Shown here one piece after another: positions 6,790 through 13,301 of a stretch of DNA of 37,700 nt. The notes under the pieces were generated by a model. That model saw only the letters and a list, made by a program, of their open reading frames with translations. It was not told where the DNA came from and did not search any database. Positions within the stretch are counted from its first letter, which is position 1. The number at the start of each line of letters is the position of its first letter. The position numbers and the translations under genes were made by a program. Origin of the DNA: a virus; the IMG/VR virus record IMGVR_UViG_3300035126_000394, positions 1-37,700 of that record; one strand, given 5' to 3'.

Positions 6790-6826
6790 TGGAAGTATGT
6801 ATGCTATAGAAGGACACATACTTCCA
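6790..6826. other. 11-bp stem hairpin before HNH copy 1
   Basis: TGGAAGTATGT (6790-6800) pairs perfectly with ACATACTTCCA (6816-6826) around a 15-base loop. In the leftward transcript it lies between the helicase stop codon and the HNH ribosome-binding site. No U-tract follows, so it is not a standard terminator. It could control endonuclease translation or be part of the insertion. Confidence 0.7.
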
Positions 6827-6835
6827 CTAGGAGGG

Positions 6836-8533
6836 TCATTGAGAGAGTAAGGATTGCTTCTTCTCAATAGCGCCTTTGAAGAACTCAGCTTTCTCAGCTA
6901 GAGTATTACCTTTTATTCTCTGGTTCAGGATACCCTTAGTGAATGTATCTGGCTCACAGATTACATAGAGTTCTTCTCTTGCTCTGGTAACACCAGTATA
7001 GAGAAGTTCTCTCTGTATCATGGTAGCATGGCTCTGGTGTAGAAGTAGGAATACCTTTCTCCATTCGCTGCCTTGAGATTTATGAACAGTAAGTGCATAG
7101 CTCAGTAACAGGTTATTGATACCTGCTGCTGAATCTACCTTTACTTCCTGGTCGGTTTCCAAGATTCTAAGGGTGAGTACATGGGAAGCTTGGCGTACTC
7201 TTTCCTCTCCATCTTCACCTACATTAGCAGCCATTGCATCTAGTATATCATCAATGGTTCTATGTGCTTCTTCATTTGACAGGTGATGAGTATGTTCTCC
7301 AGGAGTACCTGAATCATATCCCCAGTAATCCAAGGTGGTAGATGCAGGCAGGTAGTTAGCACCAGAGTAGATACCATTCAGAGAGATGCCTACAATCTCA
7401 GCATCTTCCCGTTCATATAGTACCTTATCTCCTACACTGAAGTAGTGCTTATTGAAGCCAGCAATTACTTCATGAGTCACTCTCTGCTGAGTGCGAGCTA
7501 GATGATTAGCTATATGCTTGTTCAGTTCAATGGTTCCACAAGCCTTGTTGAATGGGATCAGTATCATATCCTCCTCTGGATCATAGGCCTTAGTATCCAG
7601 TGCTTTCTTGAAGAATCCTGCAAGAGTTACTAATGCATTGTCTGCATTGATACGCTTCTTCCAAGGATGGATAGTTAGTTTCTGATCTACCTTGAATTCA
7701 GGTGAGGTATATTCCTCCAATGGAATTGGATTTCCACTGAGGATTCTGTGAGCAAGCCTAATAATAGGAGATTCCAATGCTTGCCTATAGACTTGTGTAA
7801 GTTCGATACAGGGAAGTTCAAGCATCTTGTAGCCAAGAATTGCGCTACCAAATACAGGGGGTAATTGCTGAATATCACCAATGAAAATGAACTGTACATT
7901 CTGGAGTGATGGAAGGGCATTTAGTATCTCCTGAAAGAGTTCCACGCTTACCATACTGCTTTCGTCAATTACTATGGTACGTATGGAGGAACTGAGTGGA
8001 TTGAAGGAATTCCTGGTGGCTTCAAAGCGCATGGTTTTCCTGTACTCACCAGCTACTTCATCGAATACTTCATAATATACTGGCTGGTATTCCAGTAGCT
8101 TATGGATGGTAATACAGTTCCCTTTTAGATCAATAGGCATAGCCTTTCGCAAGTTACCTACAGCTCTGCGAGTAAAGGAACATAGTACAATTCCTGGTGT
8201 TCCTTCTGGTAGGTACTTATGACCTGAAGTCATGAATGGTATAGTACCAGATTGGATTAGAGAAGTAATAGCTCCTCTGGTACAAGTGGTTTTACCAGTA
8301 CCTGCTGCACCTACCAATATTGCAGATTTCCTGGTGGTAGCAAGAGTAATGAACTCCTGCTGTTCCTTGTTATAGGTAATACCTTCCCCATGCATACCTA
8401 CTGTTGCAGGAGTTCCTACTGTTGCAATTGCTGCTGCAATTGGTGTAGGTGTAGCACTTACTACAGTTGGAGGAACCTGAGCTAATGCAGCTCTTTCCTT
8501 TGCTTTCCTTAGAAGCTCTTGTAATGCGCTCAT
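6836..8533 (-). CDS. RecD-like superfamily 1B DNA helicase, 565 aa
   Basis: The start is the ATG at 8533, with GGAG nine bases upstream, right after the preceding stop. The helicase motifs appear in order: Walker A GAAGTGKT (75-82), Walker B VIDESS (188-193), motif III GDIQQLPP (219-226), motif IV QVYRQ (247-251). Near the C-terminus are ALTVHKSQGSEW (motif V) and YTGVTRAREELYV (motif VI). The HKSQG/TRAR signature places it with RecD/Dda type 5'-3' helicases. The N-terminal 50 residues are Ala/Pro/Val-rich and probably a linker. It likely unwinds DNA in phage replication or recombination with the Cas4-like nuclease and Sak4-like ATPase. HNH genes lie on both sides of this gene and its small neighbour. 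Confidence 0.92.
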   Translation of the reverse strand: MSALQELLRKAKERAALAQVPPTVVSATPTPIAAAIATVGTPATVGMHGEGITYNKEQQEFITLATTRKSAILVGAAGTGKTTCTRGAITSLIQSGTIPFMTSGHKYLPEGTPGIVLCSFTRRAVGNLRKAMPIDLKGNCITIHKLLEYQPVYYEVFDEVAGEYRKTMRFEATRNSFNPLSSSIRTIVIDESSMVSVELFQEILNALPSLQNVQFIFIGDIQQLPPVFGSAILGYKMLELPCIELTQVYRQALESPIIRLAHRILSGNPIPLEEYTSPEFKVDQKLTIHPWKKRINADNALVTLAGFFKKALDTKAYDPEEDMILIPFNKACGTIELNKHIANHLARTQQRVTHEVIAGFNKHYFSVGDKVLYEREDAEIVGISLNGIYSGANYLPASTTLDYWGYDSGTPGEHTHHLSNEEAHRTIDDILDAMAANVGEDGEERVRQASHVLTLRILETDQEVKVDSAAGINNLLLSYALTVHKSQGSEWRKVFLLLHQSHATMIQRELLYTGVTRAREELYVICEPDTFTKGILNQRIKGNTLAEKAEFFKGAIEKKQSLLSQ

Positions 8534-8535
8534 GA

Positions 8536-8874
8536 TTAGTACTCCAGTTTGTTTGCTTGGGAGATATAGCAATAGGCAGGTAGATCATACTCTGGCATTG
8601 CCTTGCGAAAGGATACAGAGAACTGCTCATTAGGGTGAGCTATTACATATCCTCTGGTACAGTTCTTTGCATATACTACTACATAAGATGTACCACCTCT
8701 CCAGATCAGACCATCTATGGTCTTATTGATTAGGTACTTACCTTCCCAGAACAGAAGATAGTATTGCTCCATTGCATCTCTGTAATGAGTGATTTCTTGG
8801 GAATTCTGCATCAGCCAAGATATGATCTTAGGAGATACACCGTATTTACGGTATGCTACAATTGAAGCAGCCAT
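8536..8874 (-). CDS. Phage protein of unknown function, 112 aa
   Basis: The real start is most likely the ATG at 8874, preceded by AAGGAGATA. The longer frame, starting 40 codons upstream, would lie inside the HNH gene. The N-terminus (MAASIVAYRKYGVSPKIISWL) could be a helix-turn-helix-like pair of helices. The middle and C-terminus are rich in aromatic residues (QYYLLFWEGKYLI, TSYVVVYAKN, YCYISQ). No family is recognised. The upstream ribosome-binding site lies inside the 3' end of the HNH gene, which suggests the endonuclease gene preserved or supplied this site when it inserted. Confidence 0.65.
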   Translation of the reverse strand: MAASIVAYRKYGVSPKIISWLMQNSQEITHYRDAMEQYYLLFWEGKYLINKTIDGLIWRGGTSYVVVYAKNCTRGYVIAHPNEQFSVSFRKAMPEYDLPAYCYISQANKLEY

Positions 8875-8875
8875 G

Positions 8876-9376
8876 TTATATATCTCCTTCAGGTGTAAGA
8901 CGATTTTTCTTGTGCATGAATTTTGCACGATTCTTGTTCTGTACAACTCTGGTACTCCACCTACAATTCTCTGGCGAGTAGCCTTTTTCCCCATCTAATC
9001 TATCCAAAGAATAGTCTCCGTCTGGTTTATTTCCCATGTCATCATAGAAGTTAAGGAAATCTTCTTTCCATCTTTGGCATACTTCTATTCCTCTGCCTCC
9101 ATAGTTTGGATAGCTGATGTTTGTAGGACAGTAACACCTAGAATGCATGGCTTCATACGCTTTGTATTCATGTGGGTAGTTTAAATAATCCTTACAATCT
9201 CCGCATGTTCTGGTGGGCCTGTGGGCTGTAGTAAGTCTGTATGCAAGTTTTGTACAGGTATTCCCACACCTGCATTTGCATATCCATTCAGCTTGTACTT
9301 CTCCTCTGCTTACTACAGTTAGCCTGCCAAATACTTTTCCTGTTAAATCTTGTGTCTTACCTTTTGTTCTTCCCAT
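8876..9376 (-). CDS. Free-standing HNH homing endonuclease, 166 aa (copy 2)
   Basis: The ATG has a clear AGGAGA site. The order of elements matches copy 1: GKVFGRLTVV near residue 14, cysteines C33/C35/C37 and C58/C61 as a possible zinc ribbon, MHSRCY (H78), NYGGRGIEVC, FYDDMGN, and SLDRLDGEKGYSPENCRW. The C-terminal STRVVQNKNR resembles the DNA-binding tail of these enzymes. The two copies are clearly homologous but far from identical, so they probably arrived separately or diverged long ago. The gene sits between the 342-aa gene and the 112-aa gene, and a palindrome overlaps the stop of the upstream gene. Confidence 0.88.
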   Translation of the reverse strand: MGRTKGKTQDLTGKVFGRLTVVSRGEVQAEWICKCRCGNTCTKLAYRLTTAHRPTRTCGDCKDYLNYPHEYKAYEAMHSRCYCPTNISYPNYGGRGIEVCQRWKEDFLNFYDDMGNKPDGDYSLDRLDGEKGYSPENCRWSTRVVQNKNRAKFMHKKNRLTPEGDI

Positions 9377-9403
9377 GATAGTTCTCCTAGTGAGTGATTG
9401 GAA

Positions 9404-9419
9404 TAATATACTTATATTA
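9404..9419. repeat. AT-rich palindrome at the 342-aa gene stop, before HNH copy 2
   Basis: TAATATA and TATATTA form a 7-bp inverted repeat with a 2-base centre, overlapping the stop codon of the 342-aa gene. It lies just upstream of HNH copy 2. It could be a weak hairpin, an AT-rich regulatory site or part of the insertion junction. Confidence 0.45.
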
Positions 9420-10440
9420 CGTCATTTTCACTAGAAGGGGCTTTTACCTGAGTTCTATAGCGTTCAGCAGTATCCCATTTCATCTTAGCTCTCAGGAAAG
9501 CAAAGGAAGTAGGATAGTCCTGCTTCTTTGGCAGTTCCTTTGGTGCAGTATCAATTAGAAGCTGAATTGCTGCATCTTCTATATTGCTATCTGCATCTAG
9601 GATACGGAAGCCAGGATTTTCAGCAGATAGATTCATGCTGAAATCAAGACCTAGGAAATTCTTCTGCCTGTCTTTTCCTTCCCTTAGTGTAGAGAATAGA
9701 TGGAAGCTGAAGATACTACCTGCTTCAATGTATTCCTCACAGTGTTCCAGTAGCTCAGATAGATCAGCTTCTGGAATAGCCATGATACTTTCAGAGGAAT
9801 AGCATCTCTTTATGATTTCCTTCCAGTAATCACAGCAGGTAGTATTCTCCCCATTCATTGGAGAGCGCATTCTGAATAGTGGAAACTTACCTGCTTCAGA
9901 TGCCCAAGTAGCAAGCATACCTGCATACTTGGATGGGTTAATTGATGGATTCTTTATCAGCTTCTCAAGTGCGCTTTCTCTGCGAGATAGCTTGCTTCTA
10001 GCTTCTTCATCTTTAAGACCAGAGAGGAAATCCTGGTACTGTGTTTCCCAGATTTGAATCCAGTACTTTACATTGTCCAGTGTTCTAGTCTGCTGAGATA
10101 TTACAAACTGAGGAAGTGCAAATGATGGATGCTTGATAGCATTGATGCGACCTACCATACCTGCTAATCCTTGCATATTGTTCTGGATCAAGGAAGCAGT
10201 CTGATTGGTTCTCAGTACTGGGCAACTCCATCTTACTAGCTCAGTAGAATGCAGGAAAGCTAGGAACAGAAGATAGTTATCTGTATCTGTTAGTTCTCCA
10301 GATGCCCACTTAGGAAGTAGGGAGAACAGTTTCTTTTGTGGAATAGAAAAGACTGGATGTACTTCACCAGTTCCTTGTAGGTAGCTTGGTATATGCTCTA
10401 CCTGATATTCTAAGCCTGAATAGGCGCATAGGATTTTCAT
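9412..10440 (-). CDS. Phage early-arm protein of unknown function, 342 aa
   Basis: The ATG has an AAGGA site. The protein is soluble, mostly helical and rich in aromatic residues. The first 20 residues (MKILCAYSGLEYQVEH) look like a short beta domain with a cysteine. A neighbouring Cys pair appears at about residue 206 (NTTCCDYW). Charged helices follow (LSELLEHCEEYIEAGSIFSF). There is no Walker motif, nuclease motif or zinc finger that I can identify. Size and place between a DUF6011-like protein and the helicase suggest a replication factor, for example a loader or primase accessory, but nothing in the sequence proves this. Confidence 0.75.
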   Translation of the reverse strand: MKILCAYSGLEYQVEHIPSYLQGTGEVHPVFSIPQKKLFSLLPKWASGELTDTDNYLLFLAFLHSTELVRWSCPVLRTNQTASLIQNNMQGLAGMVGRINAIKHPSFALPQFVISQQTRTLDNVKYWIQIWETQYQDFLSGLKDEEARSKLSRRESALEKLIKNPSINPSKYAGMLATWASEAGKFPLFRMRSPMNGENTTCCDYWKEIIKRCYSSESIMAIPEADLSELLEHCEEYIEAGSIFSFHLFSTLREGKDRQKNFLGLDFSMNLSAENPGFRILDADSNIEDAAIQLLIDTAPKELPKKQDYPTSFAFLRAKMKWDTAERYRTQVKAPSSENDVI

Positions 10441-10452
10441 TACATTGGTTCC

Positions 10453-10887
10453 TTATAAGATAGAATCAATTACAATTGGTGCTTCTATTGGTGCAGCTTC
10501 CCATGGTAATCCATAGTTATCTGCACAGATTGGGCCATATCCATTATATACAGATATGGCATTGGTAAGTTCCTGCTTACAGAAGCAGCAATGGTTATAC
10601 TTCTGGCCATTGATCTTTGCACTTGCAGTAGGTAGTATGCAGAATTGGAGTATCTCTTGCTTGATAGCTTCCATAGATACTGGATACCAATATACCTTAC
10701 CTATATCCAGTATTTTACCTTGATACACTCCATCTACCTTAAGACCAATGTAATCCTTCTTAGCTAGGAATATCTGGACTTTTGATCCATCAGTAGTTAC
10801 CATCCTGATAGACGGATATTTGATATGCTTGGATGCTTTACGCAGTAATCCAAACAATTCATTGAATGTATTCTGATCGTAGGCCAT
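10453..10887 (-). CDS. DUF6011-like zinc-binding phage protein, 144 aa
   Basis: A strong GGAGGTGA ribosome-binding site precedes the ATG, and the start overlaps the stop of the small upstream gene (TAATG). The C-terminal part carries HCCFCKQELTNAISVYNGYG followed by PICADNYG, the pattern of a small treble-clef-like zinc domain known as DUF6011 (paired CxxC and a GxGPxC element). The N-terminal 90 residues form a separate region with basic strands (SKVQIFLAKKDYIGLKVDG). DUF6011 domains are frequent in phage and plasmid proteins. DNA binding is a fair guess, but the activity is unknown. Confidence 0.7.
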   Translation of the reverse strand: MAYDQNTFNELFGLLRKASKHIKYPSIRMVTTDGSKVQIFLAKKDYIGLKVDGVYQGKILDIGKVYWYPVSMEAIKQEILQFCILPTASAKINGQKYNHCCFCKQELTNAISVYNGYGPICADNYGLPWEAAPIEAPIVIDSIL

Positions 10888-11051
10888 TATAGCTCACCTC
10901 CCATCAGAAGCATCTGCATTATTGGTTCAATTGGAAGGATGATATCGCTATCATATGCCATATCGAATGTATGGCAGTAGAATATGAGATCAAGCTGACC
11001 TATGGTATTGCTATAGGTTTGCATACTTCTGGTTTTAGCTCTGATTACCAT
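10887..11051 (-). CDS. Small phage protein, 54 aa
   Basis: This frame has a good AGGAG site before its ATG and its TAA overlaps the ATG of the DUF6011-like gene, so both ends look like a true gene in the operon. It fills an otherwise empty 250-base gap. The protein (MVIRAKTRSMQTYSNTIGQL start, MQMLLMGGEL end) has no known motif. The GGAGGTGAGC that encodes its last residues also serves as the ribosome-binding site of the next gene, so it may act partly as a translational coupler. Confidence 0.6.
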   Translation of the reverse strand: MVIRAKTRSMQTYSNTIGQLDLIFYCHTFDMAYDSDIILPIEPIMQMLLMGGEL

Positions 11052-11136
11052 TTTAATTCTCCTAATAGATTCTACTACTGGAAATGCGAAGAGGCCAGAA
11101 CTACCTTGGCAGGTAATCCTGGCAGTTCCTTGCTAC

Positions 11137-11445
11137 TTAATGGTATTGCTTACTGGTTCTGGTGCGCTCAGTATGTGCAATACATACCTTACAGGTAGAT
11201 GCTTGCCCACATGGTTCTACCTGAATGCTATCCTTGTAGATACTCCACTTGTGAGCCAAGCGTACAATCAATGGCCGCTCCAGTTGTGGTTCTGGTGCAT
11301 CCAGTTCCTCCACAACAAAAAAGCTCTTACCAGATTTGGTAAATACCTTGAGAGTTTCAAACATAGTACCCTTGTAATCCTGTTGTATGGATACATGGGT
11401 ACGATGTACGATTGGATCAGATATGAGCTTTGCATTGGTGTTCAT
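11137..11445 (-). CDS. Phage protein with C-terminal CxxC, 102 aa
   Basis: The ATG has an AAAGGA site. The first part is strand-rich (HVSIQQDYKGTMFETLKVF, SFFVVEELDAP), and the C-terminus has three cysteines (EPCGQASTCKVC) that could form a metal site, followed by basic residues. No family is recognised. It lies second in the leftward operon, right after the SprT-like gene. Confidence 0.65.
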   Translation of the reverse strand: MNTNAKLISDPIVHRTHVSIQQDYKGTMFETLKVFTKSGKSFFVVEELDAPEPQLERPLIVRLAHKWSIYKDSIQVEPCGQASTCKVCIAHTERTRTSKQYH

Positions 11446-11459
11446 AGCTTCTATTCCTT

Positions 11460-11891
11460 TTACAATATACCTGCAATTGAGAGAGAACTACTCTTTGCTG
11501 CCTTACTTGCTGCTTTTGCTTCTACTACATCCATGTAATGATAGGTATCACCTACATATCCTAGCCTTCTCATTACATACCTAAATTCTGGGCCATGTAC
11601 TTGTGGTGCATTTGGGAAGATACGGAACTGTACTATATGAGCTAACTCATGTACTAGTAGCTCTGTAAATACTTCCATACCTGCGGTAAGTACAAAGGTA
11701 AGGTTATACTCTACTCTGCTATCTACCTTAGATTTCCAGGCATACCCTGCTACTCTTGATTTCCTGGTGGTAACCATGATTCTTGGTGCTGTACCAATGG
11801 AAGGATACATATCCACAATGAGCGACCAATAAGCAGCTACTAGTTTATGTATCTCTATCTCTGCTTGCATTGCTGTCATTGCTTGGTTCAT
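11460..11891 (-). CDS. SprT-like zinc metalloprotein, 143 aa
   Basis: The motif VHELAHIVQF (HELAH at residues 81-85) followed by QVHGPEFRYVMRRLG with H99 is the signature of the SprT/SPRTN domain, where the two histidines of HExxH and a later histidine bind zinc. Cellular SPRTN proteins degrade proteins crosslinked to DNA. Phage SprT-like proteins are common but little studied. The C-terminal zinc ribbon of longer SprT proteins is absent. It is the first gene after the main leftward promoter, with an AAAGGA ribosome-binding site and a leader of roughly 80 bases, so it should be made early. The family is clear; protease activity is inferred. Confidence 0.85.
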   Translation of the reverse strand: MNQAMTAMQAEIEIHKLVAAYWSLIVDMYPSIGTAPRIMVTTRKSRVAGYAWKSKVDSRVEYNLTFVLTAGMEVFTELLVHELAHIVQFRIFPNAPQVHGPEFRYVMRRLGYVGDTYHYMDVVEAKAASKAAKSSSLSIAGIL

Positions 11892-11945
11892 TTTCTTTTC
11901 CTTTGCAAATAGAATCTAACTAAAGAATGCGGGCATTGGTTTGGG

Positions 11946-11974
11946 AACCATATAACCAATTCGCCAATCGCCCC
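11946..11974 (+). repeat. Left copy of CCAAT-iteron inverted repeat
   Basis: These 29 bases match the reverse complement of 12212-12240 at 25 positions, counted by eye; the inner 22 match at 20. It contains degenerate copies of TAACCAAT, and its right end lies within a few bases of the -10 of the leftward promoter. Confidence 0.75.
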
Positions 11975-11976
11975 TT

Positions 11977-12005
11977 ATTGTCCCATATCCGCCTATGCGT
12001 GTCAA
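11977..12005 (-). promoter_or_regulatory. Leftward sigma70-type promoter for the main early operon
   Basis: On the minus strand TTGACA (perfect -35) is followed after 17 bases by GACAAT (4 of 6 matches to the -10 consensus). TGTCCC (11979-11984) and GGGACA (12009-12014) form a 6-bp inverted repeat around the promoter, overlapping the -10, a plausible repressor arrangement. Transcription would begin near 11970 and reach the SprT-like gene first. Confidence 0.65.
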
Positions 12006-12211
12006 GAGGGGACATATTACCGCTATTACATAACCTGGTGCTATCTACCATGCTATACCTGAGATACTACTGGGGAACCCCTATAGTTCTTAGCACAGTA
12101 GAGGGGGTAATTAAAAATTGGAATATGAAAGATATACCCTATTACTATCTATAGCTATACACTGCTGATACTAATAGGACACCTTCGGGGAAGGGGGAAA
12201 GTACATGGGAG

Positions 12212-12240
12212 GGGGCGATTGGTTAATTGGTTAATTGGTT
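12212..12240 (-). repeat. Right copy of CCAAT-iteron inverted repeat, three 8-bp units
   Basis: ATTGGTTA is tandemly repeated three times at an 8-bp period (the last unit ends TTT). The reverse complement corresponds to the left copy with 25 of 29 matches. It sits between the terminator of the 226-aa gene and the next leftward promoter. Candidate binding site of a phage initiator or repressor. Confidence 0.75.
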
Positions 12241-12296
12241 TTCTGGCTCTGTGGCGCTAAAGCCAATTTTCAGATGTTTCAAGATGCTTATAAAGC

Positions 12297-12328
12297 AAAA
12301 AAGCCCACTCCCATTTCTGAGAGTGGGC
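12297..12328 (-). terminator. Strong intrinsic terminator of the 226-aa gene
   Basis: Read leftward, GCCCACTC pairs with GAGTGGGC (8 bp, 10-base loop) and is followed by six U residues. It lies right after the stop codon of the 226-aa gene, making that gene its own transcription unit. Confidence 0.92.
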
Positions 12329-12342
12329 CAAACCTGCGAATA

Positions 12343-13023
12343 TCAGAGAGCGTTGGCGATCTCAACAGTCCTTTCTGATGCCTTCAAGAGCCTTGCCGCG
12401 ATCTTCTCCGTCATAGGCTCTTCATTCACCTCAGAATCCTCAGGAATCAATGCCAGAGCCTTAGTAAGCTGATTACATTCTGCCTCAGGCAGAGATACAT
12501 CAGAGATCGCAAGACGCTGAAATGATGCCTTGAATCCTTCCAGAATCTTCGCATGAGTGCCTTCCGGCAGTCCTTTCGCGGTCAATGCAGCCACAACAAG
12601 AGCAGAGATAGAGGCATCGAACCATGCGGCGATAGATTCCTTGCTGATGCGCGTAGCAGCCTCTTGTACTTGCATGGCATTCAGCAGGCTATCCACACCA
12701 ATTACCACGCTATCCACAGCAAGACCGGACTTGTTAGCAGCAGATGCCAACTTGCTTTGCAGAGCAGCCACCTGCGCCCTGATCCATGCGTTACCAGTGG
12801 CATTGTTATAGATCACAGTCAGCAGGGAATCAGAAATACAGGGGACTTGGATACAGGAATCGGACTTCCCCTTCTTGCCATCAGTGCGGGAGATCGGCAG
12901 CAGGTTATAACCTATCAGTTCAGATGCATCTTTGGCCTTGAGAATGGGATACAGAGTAGTCCCATCAGGTTGAATAGATGCAATCAAGGTTGCGCCAATG
13001 GGGGAGGTGTAAGTAGTATTCAT
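12343..13023 (-). CDS. Monocistronic early protein, 226 aa, unknown function
   Basis: The ATG has an AAAGGA site at a longish distance. The gene is alone between the divergent control region and a strong terminator, and its codons are richer in C/G at third positions than those of the leftward operon, which suggests high and separate expression. The protein is soluble. A beta-like N-terminal region (to about residue 75) precedes a long Ala/Ser-rich helical part (WIRAQVAALQSKLASAAN, ISALVVAALTAKG), and the end is acidic then helical (EVNEEPMTEKIAARLLKA). No family is recognised. An early regulator, a host-takeover protein or a DNA-binding factor are all possible; there is no direct evidence for any. 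Confidence 0.75.
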   Translation of the reverse strand: MNTTYTSPIGATLIASIQPDGTTLYPILKAKDASELIGYNLLPISRTDGKKGKSDSCIQVPCISDSLLTVIYNNATGNAWIRAQVAALQSKLASAANKSGLAVDSVVIGVDSLLNAMQVQEAATRISKESIAAWFDASISALVVAALTAKGLPEGTHAKILEGFKASFQRLAISDVSLPEAECNQLTKALALIPEDSEVNEEPMTEKIAARLLKASERTVEIANAL

Positions 13024-13068
13024 GGCAGTAGTTCCTTTATAGAGTCAGCAGATGGATGCACGAGTGGC

Positions 13069-13088
13069 GTACCGTGGGATCACGGTAC
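13069..13088. repeat. 8-bp inverted repeat near the 226-aa gene leader
   Basis: GTACCGTG and CACGGTAC flank a GGAT tetraloop. In the leftward leader RNA it would be a stable hairpin; on DNA it could be an operator. Confidence 0.65.
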
Positions 13089-13155
13089 TAGTATATAAGC
13101 AGGAACCATGCCAGATTCTACCAATCTCCAGATCAAGCCCCGCCTAATGCCGGGA

Positions 13156-13175
13156 ATATTAGCATCGGCTAATAT
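13156..13175. repeat. 8-bp inverted repeat (operator-like)
   Basis: ATATTAGC and GCTAATAT flank ATCG. The second arm lies just before the 20-bp-phased direct repeats, suggesting part of one regulatory cluster. Confidence 0.6.
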
Positions 13176-13186
13176 GTCAGAATTTG

Positions 13187-13237
13187 GACACAAGTGTTAG
13201 ATTCCTGACATAAGTGTCCATTATCTGACTCATGTAT
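13187..13237 (+). repeat. Direct repeats at 20-bp spacing
   Basis: GACACAAGTGT (13187) and GACATAAGTGT (13207) differ at one base and start 20 bp apart. GACTCATGTAT (13227) is a weaker third copy in the same phase. Twenty bases is about two DNA turns, so all copies face the same side of the helix, as expected for cooperative repressor or activator binding. They overlap a possible leftward -10. Confidence 0.65.
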
Positions 13238-13247
13238 AAGACCTGAA

Positions 13248-13273
13248 CTATCCTTCATATACATGAAGGATAG
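13248..13273. repeat. 11-bp perfect inverted repeat
   Basis: CTATCCTTCAT and ATGAAGGATAG flank a 4-base centre. Pairing can continue outward with one bulge (CCTG with CAGG). It could be an operator or a transcript hairpin. Confidence 0.7.
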
Positions 13274-13284
13274 TACCAGGATGA

Positions 13285-13301
13285 ATGAGAATCATTCTCA
13301 T
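13285..13301. promoter_or_regulatory. Fur-box-like 17-bp palindrome
   Basis: ATGAGAATCATTCTCAT is a perfect palindrome around one central base. Its core TGAGAAT-C-ATTCTCA has the 7-1-7 layout of the bacterial Fur consensus TGATAAT-N-ATTATCA with one symmetric change in each arm. The match is seen directly; iron-dependent binding is inference. Confidence 0.5.

Larger units (their letters stand above)
11892..12342. other. Gene-free control segment between leftward transcription units
   Basis: No convincing gene lies here; a 75-codon rightward frame has no ribosome-binding site. The segment holds, from right to left, the terminator of the 226-aa gene, a block of CCAAT-type iterons, an AT/GC-patchy middle with short hairpins, an inverted copy of the iteron block and the leftward promoter. 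Iterons plus an AT-rich tract could also mark a replication origin. Confidence 0.6.

Noticed and set aside
8875-8994. N-terminal 40-residue extension of the 112-aa protein
   Set aside because: It lies wholly inside the HNH gene, while a strong ribosome-binding site marks the later ATG.
11927-12154. Rightward frame of 75 codons in the gene-free segment
   Set aside because: No ribosome-binding site, opposite direction to the operon, and it overlaps the leftward promoter and iteron block. The length is expected by chance.
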